64,000 nucleotides of DNA from Janthinobacterium sp. GW456P (GCF_002127655.1 NZ_NEHB01000031.1:1-64000), one strand, 5' to 3'. Shown: positions 1 through 8,341, numbered from the stretch's first letter. Numbers and translations: made by a program. The notes: generated by a model from the letters alone, not told the origin.

Positions 1-85
1 GCAACAAGGCGATGCCTGCCTGCCGCTGGCGCCGGTTCAACTGCGCACACTGCGCGACAAAACGGAGCCAGTTGGCTTGCTGCAT
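1..85 (-). CDS. N-terminal stub of a possible IS transposase, cut by the window edge
   Basis: Twenty-eight residues are visible, starting MQQANWLRFVAQ, from an ATG preceded by GGGAG eight bases upstream. The start resembles the N-termini of IS1595-type transposases (short helix, then a Q/R-rich stretch), but the zinc-ribbon and catalytic domains would lie outside the window. About 80 bases upstream the sequence GGCTCTGTC directly abuts the T-tract of the neighbouring terminator and could be the element's inverted repeat. Family assignment is a weak inference; the open start with a ribosome binding site is what is seen. Confidence 0.35.
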   Translation of the reverse strand, partial: MQQANWLRFVAQCAQLNRRQRQAGIALL

Positions 86-175
86 GATCGGCTCCCTGCG
101 TGGTGGGTATGCAGAGTCAGACAGCGCAGCGCAGGGAAGATTCCGGTATTTCCCCTATTTGCCGATGACAGAGCC

Positions 176-203
176 AAAAAAAACGACAGGAAAATCCTGT
201 CGT
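176..203 (-). terminator. Rho-independent terminator of the amine-oxidation operon
   Basis: A perfect 9-bp stem (ACGACAGGA / TCCTGTCGT) with a 3-base loop is followed on the minus strand by eight T residues. It lies about 28 bases after the stop of the TetR gene, the last gene of the minus-strand operon. Confidence 0.85.
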
Positions 204-230
204 TTCATCGTCACTGCGGCCTTATCGCTG

Positions 231-923
231 TTATGAAGGCTCCGTTGTCAGCGGTGCCTTGAGCAAGGCGTCCACGGTCGCCATGAATTTTGCGTCGAGC
301 CCGCGCGTGTAGCTGCGCTTGCGGCGGCCTGCGCCGAGTTGGTAATTCAAGCCGTCGGTGATGGCAATCAGCAGGGTCGCACGGTGCAGGCAGTCCGCCA
401 TGCTGTAGTGGGGATAAGCGCTGCGGATTAACTGTGCCCCCTCCCGCGTCAAGGTCTCGTACCAGTCGTCCAGCAGGCGCGAGCATTCCTCATCGATCAT
501 CGCAAACGAGACGAAATGCCACCACAGCGCCGACGTTTCTGGATTCCTCACTTCGCGCATCGACTGCGCGGCCAGTGCGATGATCCTTTCCTTGGGTGGT
601 AGATTGTTGTCCAAGGCGCGTTGCATCTCGCTCAGGTAGGTCTGGATCACCGGTTCGACAACGGCGCGCAGCACCGACAGCCTGGTCGGGAAGTAATACT
701 GGAGATTGCTGATGCTGATCCCGGCACGGGAAGCAACTTCGCGCAGCGAGAACTCCAGGCTGCCGCCTTCGAGCAGCACCTGCTTTGCCACCTCTACAAT
801 CGTATTACGGGTACGCACGCCCTGCGCGCGCAAGCCGCCGTGCGCTGCCTCGCCTGTGGCCTGGCTCGCTTTGCCCCGCTTCTTGCGCACAGGCTTTTCG
901 TCGGATTCTTTTACGTTGGTCAT
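231..923 (-). CDS. TetR/AcrR-family transcriptional regulator
   Basis: A 230-residue regulator. A basic, low-complexity N-terminal extension (residues 1-35, KKRGK) precedes a TetR-type helix-turn-helix at about 37-82 (LREVASRAGIS followed by LQYYFPTR, the usual end of the recognition helix). A helical ligand-binding domain follows. The open frame extends further upstream, but the ATG at 923 begins the conserved part and is used here. It is the last gene of the amine oxidase operon and also has its own promoter, with a perfect inverted repeat between -35 and -10, so autoregulation is likely. The ligand is probably an amine or its oxidation product, inferred from context only. Confidence 0.85.
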   Translation of the reverse strand: MTNVKESDEKPVRKKRGKASQATGEAAHGGLRAQGVRTRNTIVEVAKQVLLEGGSLEFSLREVASRAGISISNLQYYFPTRLSVLRAVVEPVIQTYLSEMQRALDNNLPPKERIIALAAQSMREVRNPETSALWWHFVSFAMIDEECSRLLDDWYETLTREGAQLIRSAYPHYSMADCLHRATLLIAITDGLNYQLGAGRRKRSYTRGLDAKFMATVDALLKAPLTTEPS

Positions 924-950
924 CGTCGTAAGGGATGTGGAAAAGACCTG

Positions 951-979
951 ATTGTTTGGTATGTATACCAAAAAGTCAA
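951..979 (-). promoter_or_regulatory. Promoter with TetR operator upstream of the regulator gene
   Basis: On the minus strand TTGACT (974-979) and AACAAT (951-956) are separated by exactly 17 bases. The spacer and its edges hold the inverted repeat TTTGGTAT-AC-ATACCAAA (955-972), with perfect 8-bp arms. The start codon follows at 923. Binding here would block RNA polymerase. A related element lies in the same place in the promoter at the head of the operon (7490-7518). Confidence 0.75.
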
Positions 980-981
980 TC

Positions 982-2361
982 TCACCGGAGTCCGGTGGCC
1001 CTCGCCTTGCGATTGACACGGCCATCCAGCATGCCCACCAGTCCCAGCGTGGCCTTGGTGGCGCACCACTGCAGCGGCGCCGGCAGAATCGGCGCGACCT
1101 TGCGCTGCAATGCCGCGAACAGCGGATGATCGGCGCCGAGCATGCGCTCAGCAATCAAGTGCCCGAGCAGCGACTGGGGCGCCAGGCCGTGGCCTGAGCA
1201 TCCGGCGCTAAAGTAGATGTTCCGGTGCGCCCCCGTCACACCGACGACTGGCAGGGCATCGTTGGCGACACTGACATAGCCGCTCCAGCAGGCCCGCACC
1301 GCAATATCCTTCAAGGCCGGAAGACGGTCATGCAATGCAACCCTGAGCTCGCCATACGAATCGTAGGCAGGCACATTCGGTGTCCGCGCGCCGTAGGGAG
1401 ACTGCACGCGCTTGGTGGTCACCAGCAGCGTGTTATGCGGCGTCAGGCGGAAGCTCTCCATGATCCAGTGTGCCGTCATGATGCCTTCCCGTCCTGGCCA
1501 GCCCAGGGATTTCAGTTGCGCCGCTGACAGCTGTTCGGTCTCGATCGCCGAAACCCGCAGCGCCACCACCTTGTCGGCAAGCAGTCCATTCTGCGGCGTG
1601 TAGGCGTTGCTGGCAAAGAGCATGGCTGGCGCAGTGACGCTGCCGCGCGGCGTTTGCACCTTGATCATCGGGCCCTCGGCGTAGGACAGCATCGGTGTGT
1701 TTTCGTACAGCTGCACCCCTGCCTTGATGGCCGCGCGCCGCAAGCCCATCACATATTTTCCGGGATGCAGGGTACCGCCATGCGCCGTACATTCACCAAA
1801 CAGGAAAGCCGCTGGAATGCCGCGCGCGCGCATCGCCGCCGAGTCCAGGAAGGTCGACTCGAAGCCCAATTCGGCGCCGACCCGCATGCCCTTGCGCAAG
1901 CGCTTTTCCTGGGATGGATGAATGGCTGCGCGGATGATGCCCGACTGCCTGTAATCACAGTCGATACCATATTCCTTGAGCTTGCCTTCGACGAAGGTGA
2001 CCGCGTCTTCGTAGAAGCGGACGATCCGGGCGCCCGTCTCCGGACCGACCTTTTTATGGAACAGTTCGTACTCGATGCCGATGGCGCCAGCCAGGTAGCC
2101 GGCGTTGCGGCCGCTGGCGCCAAAGCCCGCAAACTCCCGCTCCAGGACAACCACCCTGACGCCCTTCCCCGCCAGCGCCAGCGCGGCGGAAAGGCCCGCG
2201 TAGCCGGCGCCGATGATGACCACGTCGGCGTTGACGTCGCCCTCCAGCGGCGCCTGCATGTCGCCGGGCGTTTCCACCCAGCCGCCCAGCGTACGGTACT
2301 TTTCAAGATCGGCTTTCACTTTGGCCTCATCGGCCGAGAAGGCGTAACTGCTTGTGTGCAT
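982..2361 (-). CDS. FAD-dependent oxidoreductase, DAO/PuuB-like family
   Basis: A 459-residue cytosolic flavoprotein of the D-amino-acid oxidase fold, close in layout to gamma-glutamylputrescine oxidase. An N-terminal tail of about 45 residues precedes the Rossmann motif GAGYAG (51-56), which ends in a beta strand with acidic Glu (VVVLER). GASGRNAGY follows, typical of the family's FAD contact region, and CSGHGLAPQ near the C-terminus is the second flavin-binding segment. There is no signal peptide, unlike the two amine oxidases upstream. It probably oxidises an amine or gamma-glutamylated amine in the cytoplasm. It lies 13 bases after the membrane-protein gene and shares the operon. The substrate is inferred only. 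Confidence 0.8.
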   Translation of the reverse strand: MHTSSYAFSADEAKVKADLEKYRTLGGWVETPGDMQAPLEGDVNADVVIIGAGYAGLSAALALAGKGVRVVVLEREFAGFGASGRNAGYLAGAIGIEYELFHKKVGPETGARIVRFYEDAVTFVEGKLKEYGIDCDYRQSGIIRAAIHPSQEKRLRKGMRVGAELGFESTFLDSAAMRARGIPAAFLFGECTAHGGTLHPGKYVMGLRRAAIKAGVQLYENTPMLSYAEGPMIKVQTPRGSVTAPAMLFASNAYTPQNGLLADKVVALRVSAIETEQLSAAQLKSLGWPGREGIMTAHWIMESFRLTPHNTLLVTTKRVQSPYGARTPNVPAYDSYGELRVALHDRLPALKDIAVRACWSGYVSVANDALPVVGVTGAHRNIYFSAGCSGHGLAPQSLLGHLIAERMLGADHPLFAALQRKVAPILPAPLQWCATKATLGLVGMLDGRVNRKARATGLR

Positions 2362-2374
2362 GATGGTCTCCTTT

Positions 2375-3097
2375 TCAGCGGACGGTCGCGTAGTGGCCCG
2401 CCAGCACCGGCGCGCGCTGGCGCAGCAGGCTGACGCCGAACAGGAACAGCCACAGCGGATGAATCACCAGCGTGATCATCAGGATGGATTCGCCAATATC
2501 GTGCCAGCCCACCAGATTGAACGCGAGCTCCAGCATAAACAGGCAGATATCGAACGTGAGCAGGCGGCCAAAGCCCCACTTTTCGCCACGCAGGAAGCGC
2601 GCCGCCACGATGCCCCACAACAGCAGCACCGGCGCCTCGGCGTTCCAGATGCCTTGCGCCGCGCGTTGCAGGGTGATCCACAGGGCATCGGCCGCCGGCT
2701 TCGCGCCGGCTGTGCTGGCGGCCAGTTCGGCCACTGGCGGCAGCGTCAGACTGAGCAAGCCAGCACCGGTGATCCCCAACACTGCGTAGACGATCAATCC
2801 GGCCAGGCCGATGTCCGCCATGGCGCCCATCTTCTGACGCATCGGTTGCCACAGGTAGCCGCCGACCGCCAGGAACGGCACATACCACCCAAGAATATCG
2901 GCCCACATCGACAAGCGATACAGATTTTGCGACTCTGCCGAGTACGCCAGCATCCTGGTGGGGTGTGCAAGGACCTCGAAATCAAAGCCGGCCGCCGCGC
3001 CGACCAGCACCGCCATGCTCCAGGCGAGTACCGCGCCAAGCACCGCCAGCCAGCCGACCACGGCGCGCGGGTCGTTCGAATTATTTTTTTGTGTCAT
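2375..3097 (-). CDS. Multi-pass membrane protein of unknown function
   Basis: A 240-residue protein with about six hydrophobic segments, including WLAVLGAVLAWSMAVLVGAA, a stretch around GLAGLIVYAVLGITGAGLL, and LLTFDICLFMLELAFNLVGW. The start at 3097 is chosen because AAGGGAG lies just upstream; the frame itself opens earlier. I do not recognise the family. It sits between the second cytochrome c gene and the FAD oxidoreductase, so an inner-membrane role in electron transfer or substrate uptake for the amine-oxidising system is plausible but not shown. Several Trp and His residues in the helices could bind heme or quinone. Confidence 0.6.
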   Translation of the reverse strand: MTQKNNSNDPRAVVGWLAVLGAVLAWSMAVLVGAAAGFDFEVLAHPTRMLAYSAESQNLYRLSMWADILGWYVPFLAVGGYLWQPMRQKMGAMADIGLAGLIVYAVLGITGAGLLSLTLPPVAELAASTAGAKPAADALWITLQRAAQGIWNAEAPVLLLWGIVAARFLRGEKWGFGRLLTFDICLFMLELAFNLVGWHDIGESILMITLVIHPLWLFLFGVSLLRQRAPVLAGHYATVR

Positions 3098-3116
3098 GTC
3101 TCTGCTCCCTTTTCTT

Positions 3117-3800
3117 TTATTGACGGCTCGCGAGGAAATGCGCGAGGTCCTCAATATCCCCAGGCGAAAGCGCATTGACGACCGCCGGCATCATGCCTGA
3201 CGCATCCCGGCGCTTGCCGGTCTTGAAGTTGCTCAGTTGATCGACCAGATAGTCGTAGCTCTGCCCGGCCAGGCGCGGATAGGCATCCTTGCCTTCCAGC
3301 TGCGGGCCGTGGCAGGCCGCGCAATTGTTGGCCGTGGCCAGCACTGCGCCACGCGCCGCCCGCGCCGGGTCGGCATGGAAGTCCGTATTCGGCTGCGCCT
3401 TCATCCGCGCAAAGTTCGTGACCATCGCCTCGAACTCCTTGTCAGTCAGGCTCAGCGCGAATGGCGTCATGGTCGGATCGTTGCGCTCGCCGCTGGCGAA
3501 GGCGTGCAGCTGCTTGCGCAGATAGGCTTCCTGCTGCCCTGCCAGGCGCGGATACAGCTGGGTGCGCGCATGGCCTTGCGGACCGTCGTGGCAATAGAAG
3601 CAGGAGTCGGTGGCGCGCGGCCAGGGACCCGCCAGCTGCGCGTTTTCACGGGCAATCGTGTCGACTTCCTGACTCACCCGCAGCAGGCCATACAGTTCCG
3701 GTCCGTAGCGCAAGCCTGCCACCAGCAGCACGGCCAGCAACATCCCGCCCGACAGCATGAAAAGCTTGCGGCCCCCGCTACGCTTTTTCTCCTTACCCAT
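3117..3800 (-). CDS. Membrane-anchored di-heme cytochrome c (c4-like), copy 2
   Basis: A 227-residue protein with an N-terminal membrane anchor or uncleaved signal (LFMLSGGMLLAVLLVAGL) and two CxxCH heme sites (CFYCH and CAACH), each followed by a PRLAGQ segment, as in cytochrome c4-like di-heme proteins. It should accept electrons in the periplasm. Two ATGs stand in tandem; the second (3800) has the better distance from AAGGAGG. The start overlaps the stop of the upstream amine oxidase, indicating translational coupling and a working pair. It is a clear paralogue of the cytochrome at 5307-5987. Confidence 0.85.
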   Translation of the reverse strand: MGKEKKRSGGRKLFMLSGGMLLAVLLVAGLRYGPELYGLLRVSQEVDTIARENAQLAGPWPRATDSCFYCHDGPQGHARTQLYPRLAGQQEAYLRKQLHAFASGERNDPTMTPFALSLTDKEFEAMVTNFARMKAQPNTDFHADPARAARGAVLATANNCAACHGPQLEGKDAYPRLAGQSYDYLVDQLSNFKTGKRRDASGMMPAVVNALSPGDIEDLAHFLASRQ

Positions 3801-5296
3801 CATGCCCTCCTTGCCGCGATGGCTTGCAGTGCCTGCAACGCCGCTTTATGGCCGGAACGCACCGCGCCATCCATATAGCCTGCCCAAATGTCGGCCGTCT
3901 CCGTGCCCGACCAGATCAAGCGGCCCACCGCCGGATGCAGGGCTGTGCCGTACTTGGTCAGGAAGCCCGGCGGCATTGGCGAGACACAGCTCAGCGTCCA
4001 TGGGTCCGCCTTGCGCCAGTCGTGCTCGTGGTAGGCCAGCGGATGCAGCGCTTCCTCGCCGAAGGCCTGGGCGTAGATGCGCGACAGCTCGGCCTCGGCC
4101 GCCTTCGGGTCGGTCGGCAGCATGCTGATCTGTACGAAGGCGTTGATCACGCCAAACGAGAGATCCTCCGGCGAATTGTCGTAAGCCCATAGGACCGCCC
4201 CGCCCGGCTGGAAGATCCAGCCGTTCAAACCTTTCTCGCGCCAGAAGGGCTTCTTGTAGACATGTGCCGTCTTGCGTCCCGGCGCAAAAGCGGGCCAGCG
4301 ACGCTGCATTTCGCGACGCTGTTCCGGCAATGGCGGGTCGTAAGCGATCTGCTGGCACAGCGCCGGCGACAGCGCCATGATGACGTGACGCGCGCGGATC
4401 ACGCCTTGCGGCGTGTGAATCGCCACCGGGCCGTTCTGCCACTGCTCGATGCGCTGCACCGGGCTCTTCAGGCGAATCTTGTCGCCCAGCGCCTCGGCCA
4501 TCTTGATCGACAGGATTTGCGAGCCACCCGAGATGCGGGTTTGCTGGGCGCCGTCCTTTACCGCTTCGAGCCGGTCGTAATTACATTCGGCCGAATTGAC
4601 CATCGACAACCAGTGCAGCAGCGACAGCCGCGCAGGCGAAGCGCCGCCCGTGATCGCCAGGCCCGCGGACCAGCCGACTTGGTCCGCAGGCTCGATATTC
4701 CTTTTGGCCAGCCATTCGCCTACCGACATGCCGTCGAACTCGGCGGCGCGCGGCGACTTCCAAGGCGCGCCACACGGCACGCTTTTCGCCAGTTTTTCCA
4801 GTTCGTGCGCGATCTTGGGATCGGTGCCGAATCCGCCCTCGGTGTCGACCGCGGCGCGAGCGCCCTTGGCCAGCAGCGTGGACTTGCCCTGCCAGTAGGT
4901 GGGGAAAGTGCCGACACCGAGCTCGCGCGCCAAGTCGGCGACGGCGGTCTGGCCGGGGCCAATCCACTGGCCGCCCGCTTCCGAGAAATAGCCTTTGCCG
5001 AGATCATGGTTCAGCGTGCGGCCACCGACGCGGCCGCGCGCTTCCAACACCACGAAAGAATCGCAGCCGGCGCGGCGCAGATCGCGCGCCGCCGTCAGCC
5101 CTGCCAGGCCGGCGCCGATGATGGCGACGTCAAGCACGTCGCGCTCATCGCTGGCGGCCACGGCGGCGCTGACCGCCTCGGGCAGAACCGCTGCCGTGGC
5201 AGCGACCGTTACGGATGCGGCCATGCCGAGAAAGCCGCGACGGCTGACCCGCCCATGTGCCATGTCCGCGTCTTGAATTTTTACGTCATCGTCCAT
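3800..5296 (-). CDS. Tat-exported flavin amine oxidase, copy 2
   Basis: A 498-residue flavin monoamine oxidase. It has a Tat signal with SRRGFLG at 18-24 and a hydrophobic stretch to about residue 47, FAD motif GAGLAG (61-66), and GRVGGRT (88-94) with GGQWIGPGQ, the signature of the MAO/polyamine oxidase family. Near the C-terminus, IWSGTETA is the conserved flavin-contact segment. The frame opens further upstream, but the ATG at 5296 follows AAGGAAAAAG and gives a proper twin-arginine leader. It likely oxidises a primary or secondary amine in the periplasm and passes electrons to the partner cytochrome c immediately downstream. It is highly similar along its length to the gene at 5987-7471, so the pair arose by tandem duplication. 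Confidence 0.88.
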   Translation of the reverse strand: MDDDVKIQDADMAHGRVSRRGFLGMAASVTVAATAAVLPEAVSAAVAASDERDVLDVAIIGAGLAGLTAARDLRRAGCDSFVVLEARGRVGGRTLNHDLGKGYFSEAGGQWIGPGQTAVADLARELGVGTFPTYWQGKSTLLAKGARAAVDTEGGFGTDPKIAHELEKLAKSVPCGAPWKSPRAAEFDGMSVGEWLAKRNIEPADQVGWSAGLAITGGASPARLSLLHWLSMVNSAECNYDRLEAVKDGAQQTRISGGSQILSIKMAEALGDKIRLKSPVQRIEQWQNGPVAIHTPQGVIRARHVIMALSPALCQQIAYDPPLPEQRREMQRRWPAFAPGRKTAHVYKKPFWREKGLNGWIFQPGGAVLWAYDNSPEDLSFGVINAFVQISMLPTDPKAAEAELSRIYAQAFGEEALHPLAYHEHDWRKADPWTLSCVSPMPPGFLTKYGTALHPAVGRLIWSGTETADIWAGYMDGAVRSGHKAALQALQAIAARRA

Positions 5297-5306
5297 TACT
5301 TTTTCC

Positions 5307-5987
5307 TTAGCGGCTCGCGATGAATTGTGCAAGGTCGTCGATATCCTGGGCAGACAGCGCCGCCGCCACGGCGGGCATCGCGCCGCTGGCGTCGCGCCGC
5401 GCACCGCTCTTGAAGCGCGTCAGCTGCGTCTGCAGATAGCTGTAGCCCTGCCCGGCCAGGCGCGGATAGACGTCCTTGCCCTCCAGTTGCTGGCCATGAC
5501 AGGCTGCGCAGTTGTTCGCCTTGGCCAGCGCTTCGCCACGCTTCACCTGCGCCGGATCGGCATGGAACGTCGTATTGAGCAAGGGCTTCATCTTCGAAAA
5601 GTGCGCGGCCAGCCCGTTTAGCTCACGCTCCGACATGCTCAGCGCCATTGGCGTCATGGTCGGGTCGCTGCGCTCGCCGCTGACGAAGGCCTGGAGCTGC
5701 TGCTTCAGATAGGCTTCCGGCTGCGCGGCCAGACGCGGATAAGTCTGGGCACGCGCGTTGCCATTGAGGCCGTGGCAGGACACGCAGGCCTCGCTGGCGC
5801 GCGGCCATGGTCCGCCGGTGCGCGTGTTCTCGCTGGCGATCTCATCCAGCTTCTTGCCCAGCTGGATCAGGCCCAGCAGTTGCGGACCGTAGAGGACGGC
5901 GGCGACGGCCGTGGCCGCGAGCAGCAGGCCGCCCGTCAGCAGCAGGATGCGCTTGCCGAGGCTGCGCGGTTTGGATGCCTTGCCCAT
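5307..5987 (-). CDS. Membrane-anchored di-heme cytochrome c (c4-like), copy 1
   Basis: A 226-residue paralogue of the cytochrome at 3117-3800, with the same architecture: N-terminal anchor (ILLLTGGLLLAATAVAAVLYG) and CVSCH and CAACH heme sites, each followed by a PRLA segment. The leading ATGATG and its AAGGAGG are identical in arrangement to the other copy; the second ATG is preferred. Its start overlaps the stop of the first amine oxidase, and it ends 11 bases before the second one. The presumed function is electron acceptor for the periplasmic amine oxidase. Confidence 0.85.
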   Translation of the reverse strand: MGKASKPRSLGKRILLLTGGLLLAATAVAAVLYGPQLLGLIQLGKKLDEIASENTRTGGPWPRASEACVSCHGLNGNARAQTYPRLAAQPEAYLKQQLQAFVSGERSDPTMTPMALSMSERELNGLAAHFSKMKPLLNTTFHADPAQVKRGEALAKANNCAACHGQQLEGKDVYPRLAGQGYSYLQTQLTRFKSGARRDASGAMPAVAAALSAQDIDDLAQFIASR

Positions 5988-7471
5988 CATGCCCTCCTTC
6001 CTGCTACGGCTCGCAGCGCCTGCAAGGCTGCCTTGTGGCCGGAGCGGATGGCGCCGTCCATGGTGGTGATCCAGATTTCGGCGGTTTCCGTGCCCGCCCA
6101 GATCAGGCGGCCAATGGACGGGTGCAGCACATCACCGTACTTGGTGAGAAAACCGGGCGGTATCGGCGAGGTGCAGCTCAGCGACCATTGATCCGCCTTG
6201 CCCCAGTCGTGGTCGTGATAGGCGACCGGATGCAGCGCCTCTTCACCGAAAGCCTGGGCATAGATGCGCGACAGCTCGGCCTCGGCCGCCTTCTTGTCGG
6301 TCGGCAGCATACCGGGATTGATGAAGGCCGAGATCACGCCAAACGAGACGTCCTCCGGGGAGTTATCGAAAGCAAATTGAAGTGGACTGTTGAGTGGAAT
6401 GACAGCACCGTTGTAGCCTTTCTCACGCCAGAACGCCTTCTTGTAGACGTGCGCCGTCTTGCGCATCGGCGCAAACGCGGGCCAGCGGCGCTGCATTTCG
6501 CGGCGCTTTTCCGGCAGCGGCGGGTCGAAGGTTATCTGCTGGCACAGTGGCGGCCCGAGCGCCACGATCACGCTGCGCGCGCGGATCACCCCGCTGGCCG
6601 TGTGGATGGCGGCCGGACCGTTTTGCCAGTTCTCGATGCGCAGCACGGGGCTGGACAAGCGCAGCTTGTCTCTCAGCGCCTCGGCCATCTTGATGGACAG
6701 GATCTGCGACCCACCCGCGATGCGGCTCTCCTGCGCGCCGTCCTTGATGGCCTCCAGCTTCCGGTAGTCGCAATCAGCGGAATTGATCAGTGAGAGATAG
6801 TGCAGCAGGGAGAGCTTGTTTGGCGTGGTGCCTGTCGTCAGCTGCGCGCCCAGCGCCCAGCCGAGCTGATCTTCCGCGCTGAGATTCTTTTTCGCCAGCC
6901 AGTCAGCCAGTGACATGGAGTCGAACTCGGCTGCACGCGGCGAGGTCCACGGCGCAGCAGTTGGCACGCTGCGCGCCAAGTCTTCCAGTTCCTTGCGCAA
7001 TGTCGGATCCGTGGACAAGCCGCCATCGCATTCGACGGTGGCGCGCACATCGCCCGCCAGCATGACGATCTTGCCTTGCCAGTGGGTCAGGAAGGTGCCG
7101 ACGCCCAGCTCGCGCGCCAGGTCGGCGACGGCCGTCTGGCCCGGACCGATCCACTGCCCGCCCGCTTCCGAGAAATAGCCGTTGCCGAGGTCATGGTTCA
7201 GCGTGCGGCCGCCGACGCGGTCGCGCGCTTCCAGCACCACGAAGGATTCGCAGCCGGCGCGCCGCAGGTCGCGTGCCGCCGTCAGCCCGGCCAGCCCGGC
7301 GCCGATGATGGCGACATCGAGCACATCGCGCTCATCGCCCGCCGTTGCCAGTTTTGGCAGGACGGCCACAGTCGCACCTGCCGTCACGGATGCGGCCATG
7401 CCGAGAAAACCACGACGCGAGAGTTTCGCCTGATCCGGCGCCTCATCCCGCTCAGTAGCAATGTCTTCCAT
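5987..7471 (-). CDS. Tat-exported flavin amine oxidase, copy 1 (operon head)
   Basis: A 494-residue paralogue of the amine oxidase at 3800-5296. It has a Tat motif SRRGFLG (18-24), FAD motif GAGLAG (57-62), GRVGGRT and GGQWIGPGQ, and IWAGTETA near the C-terminus. The start at 7471 is chosen over the frame's upstream opening because GGGAG lies 7 bases before it and the Tat leader follows. Copies 1 and 2 differ most in the leader and in the substrate-domain stretch around the middle (for example GAVIPLNSPLQFAFD here against GWIFQPGGAVLWAYD there). This suggests the duplicates have different amine preferences. It is transcribed from the promoter at 7490-7518. Confidence 0.88.
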   Translation of the reverse strand: MEDIATERDEAPDQAKLSRRGFLGMAASVTAGATVAVLPKLATAGDERDVLDVAIIGAGLAGLTAARDLRRAGCESFVVLEARDRVGGRTLNHDLGNGYFSEAGGQWIGPGQTAVADLARELGVGTFLTHWQGKIVMLAGDVRATVECDGGLSTDPTLRKELEDLARSVPTAAPWTSPRAAEFDSMSLADWLAKKNLSAEDQLGWALGAQLTTGTTPNKLSLLHYLSLINSADCDYRKLEAIKDGAQESRIAGGSQILSIKMAEALRDKLRLSSPVLRIENWQNGPAAIHTASGVIRARSVIVALGPPLCQQITFDPPLPEKRREMQRRWPAFAPMRKTAHVYKKAFWREKGYNGAVIPLNSPLQFAFDNSPEDVSFGVISAFINPGMLPTDKKAAEAELSRIYAQAFGEEALHPVAYHDHDWGKADQWSLSCTSPIPPGFLTKYGDVLHPSIGRLIWAGTETAEIWITTMDGAIRSGHKAALQALRAVAGRRA

Positions 7472-7489
7472 ATCATCTCCCAAGTAGTT

Positions 7490-7518
7490 ATTAGTACAGA
7501 CTACCAAACTTAGGTCAA
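7490..7518 (-). promoter_or_regulatory. Promoter and operator-like repeat at the head of the amine oxidase operon
   Basis: Minus-strand TTGACC (7513-7518) and ACTAAT (7490-7495) are 17 bases apart, with a start codon at 7471 and thus a very short leader. The imperfect inverted repeat TTTGGTA-gtctg-TACTAA (7491-7508) lies between and over the two boxes, matching the left half-site of the palindrome before the TetR gene. The same regulator probably represses both promoters. Confidence 0.65.
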
Positions 7519-7605
7519 GAAGACAAACAAAGATTTGAGAATATTTTTCCCCGCTCTTTTCTGTCGTTTTTTTATAGAAGAGTGGCCCGCGCCGCCAAAA
7601 ATGAA

Positions 7606-7645
7606 AAAGGCCGCTGATGATGCCAACTGCATCATCAACGGCCTT
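7606..7645 (-). terminator. Hairpin terminator, probably originally that of guaA
   Basis: A long stem (AGGCCGCTGATGATGC against GCATCATCAACGGCCT, one mismatch) is flanked by A-runs on the left and T-runs on the right, so it could work in both directions. On the minus strand it lies about 45 bases after a TIEWE-stop codon string characteristic of the C-terminus of GMP synthase. It may also end transcription of whatever is read into the amine operon promoter region. Confidence 0.65.
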
Positions 7646-7795
7646 CTATTTTTTGCTTAAAAATCAGCTAGTTATAGCGAATTCATCATTCCCACTCGAT
7701 GGTCAATGAGGTGGCTAAGCGCTTGATTTTTCAGTGTTTTCCAAACCATTCAGTTACTGATACCCTCAAAAATACCCTCACCAGCAAAATCCGCT

Positions 7796-8150
7796 ATTGC
7801 CGGTTTGTCGCGGCCGGAATGGATGACACTAGTCCGCTTGCTCGCACCTGTCATCCGATTCTTCTGGGCGACAACGCCTTCATTTCAGCACAGCAGCAAT
7901 CGAAGCGCTCCGATGAATTTAAGGATACGCCGATCTTCAGAGCCACGCTGTCCCCCTTTCACTCGCGTAATATCAGGCCCGCTATAGCGACAGAGACGAA
8001 ACAATGGGACGCACTTATCTATCTACCGCTTTTACCATGCCCCACATTACCGCCGCTTTTCACGTCTCGAGCAAGACAGTCAGTCGAGCCGTATCGGAAT
8101 TTAATAAAGCGCAGCTTGCTGTAGATCGAGACGGCAAAGGTTGAGACCGT
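7796..8150 (+). pseudogene. 3' remnant of a RAYT (REP-associated tyrosine transposase) gene
   Basis: The frame reads RFVAAGMDDTSPLARTC and then FISAQQQSKRSDEFKD, matching the C-terminal half of the transposase at 35070-35932. It then shifts frame, and the helix-turn-helix part (TVSRAVSEF) is in another frame. The catalytic HUH half is absent. It ends in GTGTACGAAAGGCGGACCTGACC, written here as the REP-like tail at 8150-8175. It is non-functional. Confidence 0.7.
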
Positions 8151-8181
8151 GTACGAAAGGCGGACCTGACCCCGCCCGCGG

Positions 8182-8319
8182 TCACATATCGCCGCCGCTT
8201 TTCACATCTCGAGCAAAACAGTCAGTCGAGCCGTATCTGCATTTAATAAAGCGCACCTTGCGGCAGATCGAGACGGCCAAGGTTGAGCTCGTGTACGAAT
8301 GGCGGACCTGACCCCGGCC
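8182..8319 (+). pseudogene. Second short RAYT 3' fragment with REP tail
   Basis: This repeats the last ~110 bases of the RAYT reading frame (IAAAFHISSKTVSRAVSAF is recognisable), followed by GTGTACGAATGGCGGACC and the REP core at 8304-8319. It follows the first remnant after only a few bases, so the 3' end was duplicated in tandem. The 8320-8341 gap to the next gene is short and shows nothing. Confidence 0.6.
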
Positions 8320-8341
8320 TGCTCCAGCTCACTGCTCGATC

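Larger units (their letters stand above)
7606..8177 (+). repeat. Left copy of a ~0.55-kb imperfect direct repeat (candidate attachment-site remnant)
   Basis: This repeat contains, in order, a terminator hairpin, minus-strand codons for TSLTIEWE and a stop (TIEWE-stop 7686-7703), TACCCTCAAAAATACCCTC (7761-7779), then a RAYT 3' fragment and its REP tail. The same order recurs at 33184-33765. GMP synthases typically end in TIEWE, and the guaA 3' end is a known integration target for tyrosine-recombinase islands; no other guaA sequence is present. Direct-repeat status is seen; attachment-site identity is inferred. Confidence 0.6.

Noticed and set aside
7606-7720. A guaA gene at the left repeat
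   Set aside because: Only about 14 C-terminal-like codons are present before a stop codon in the same frame upstream; no GMP synthase domain is in the window.
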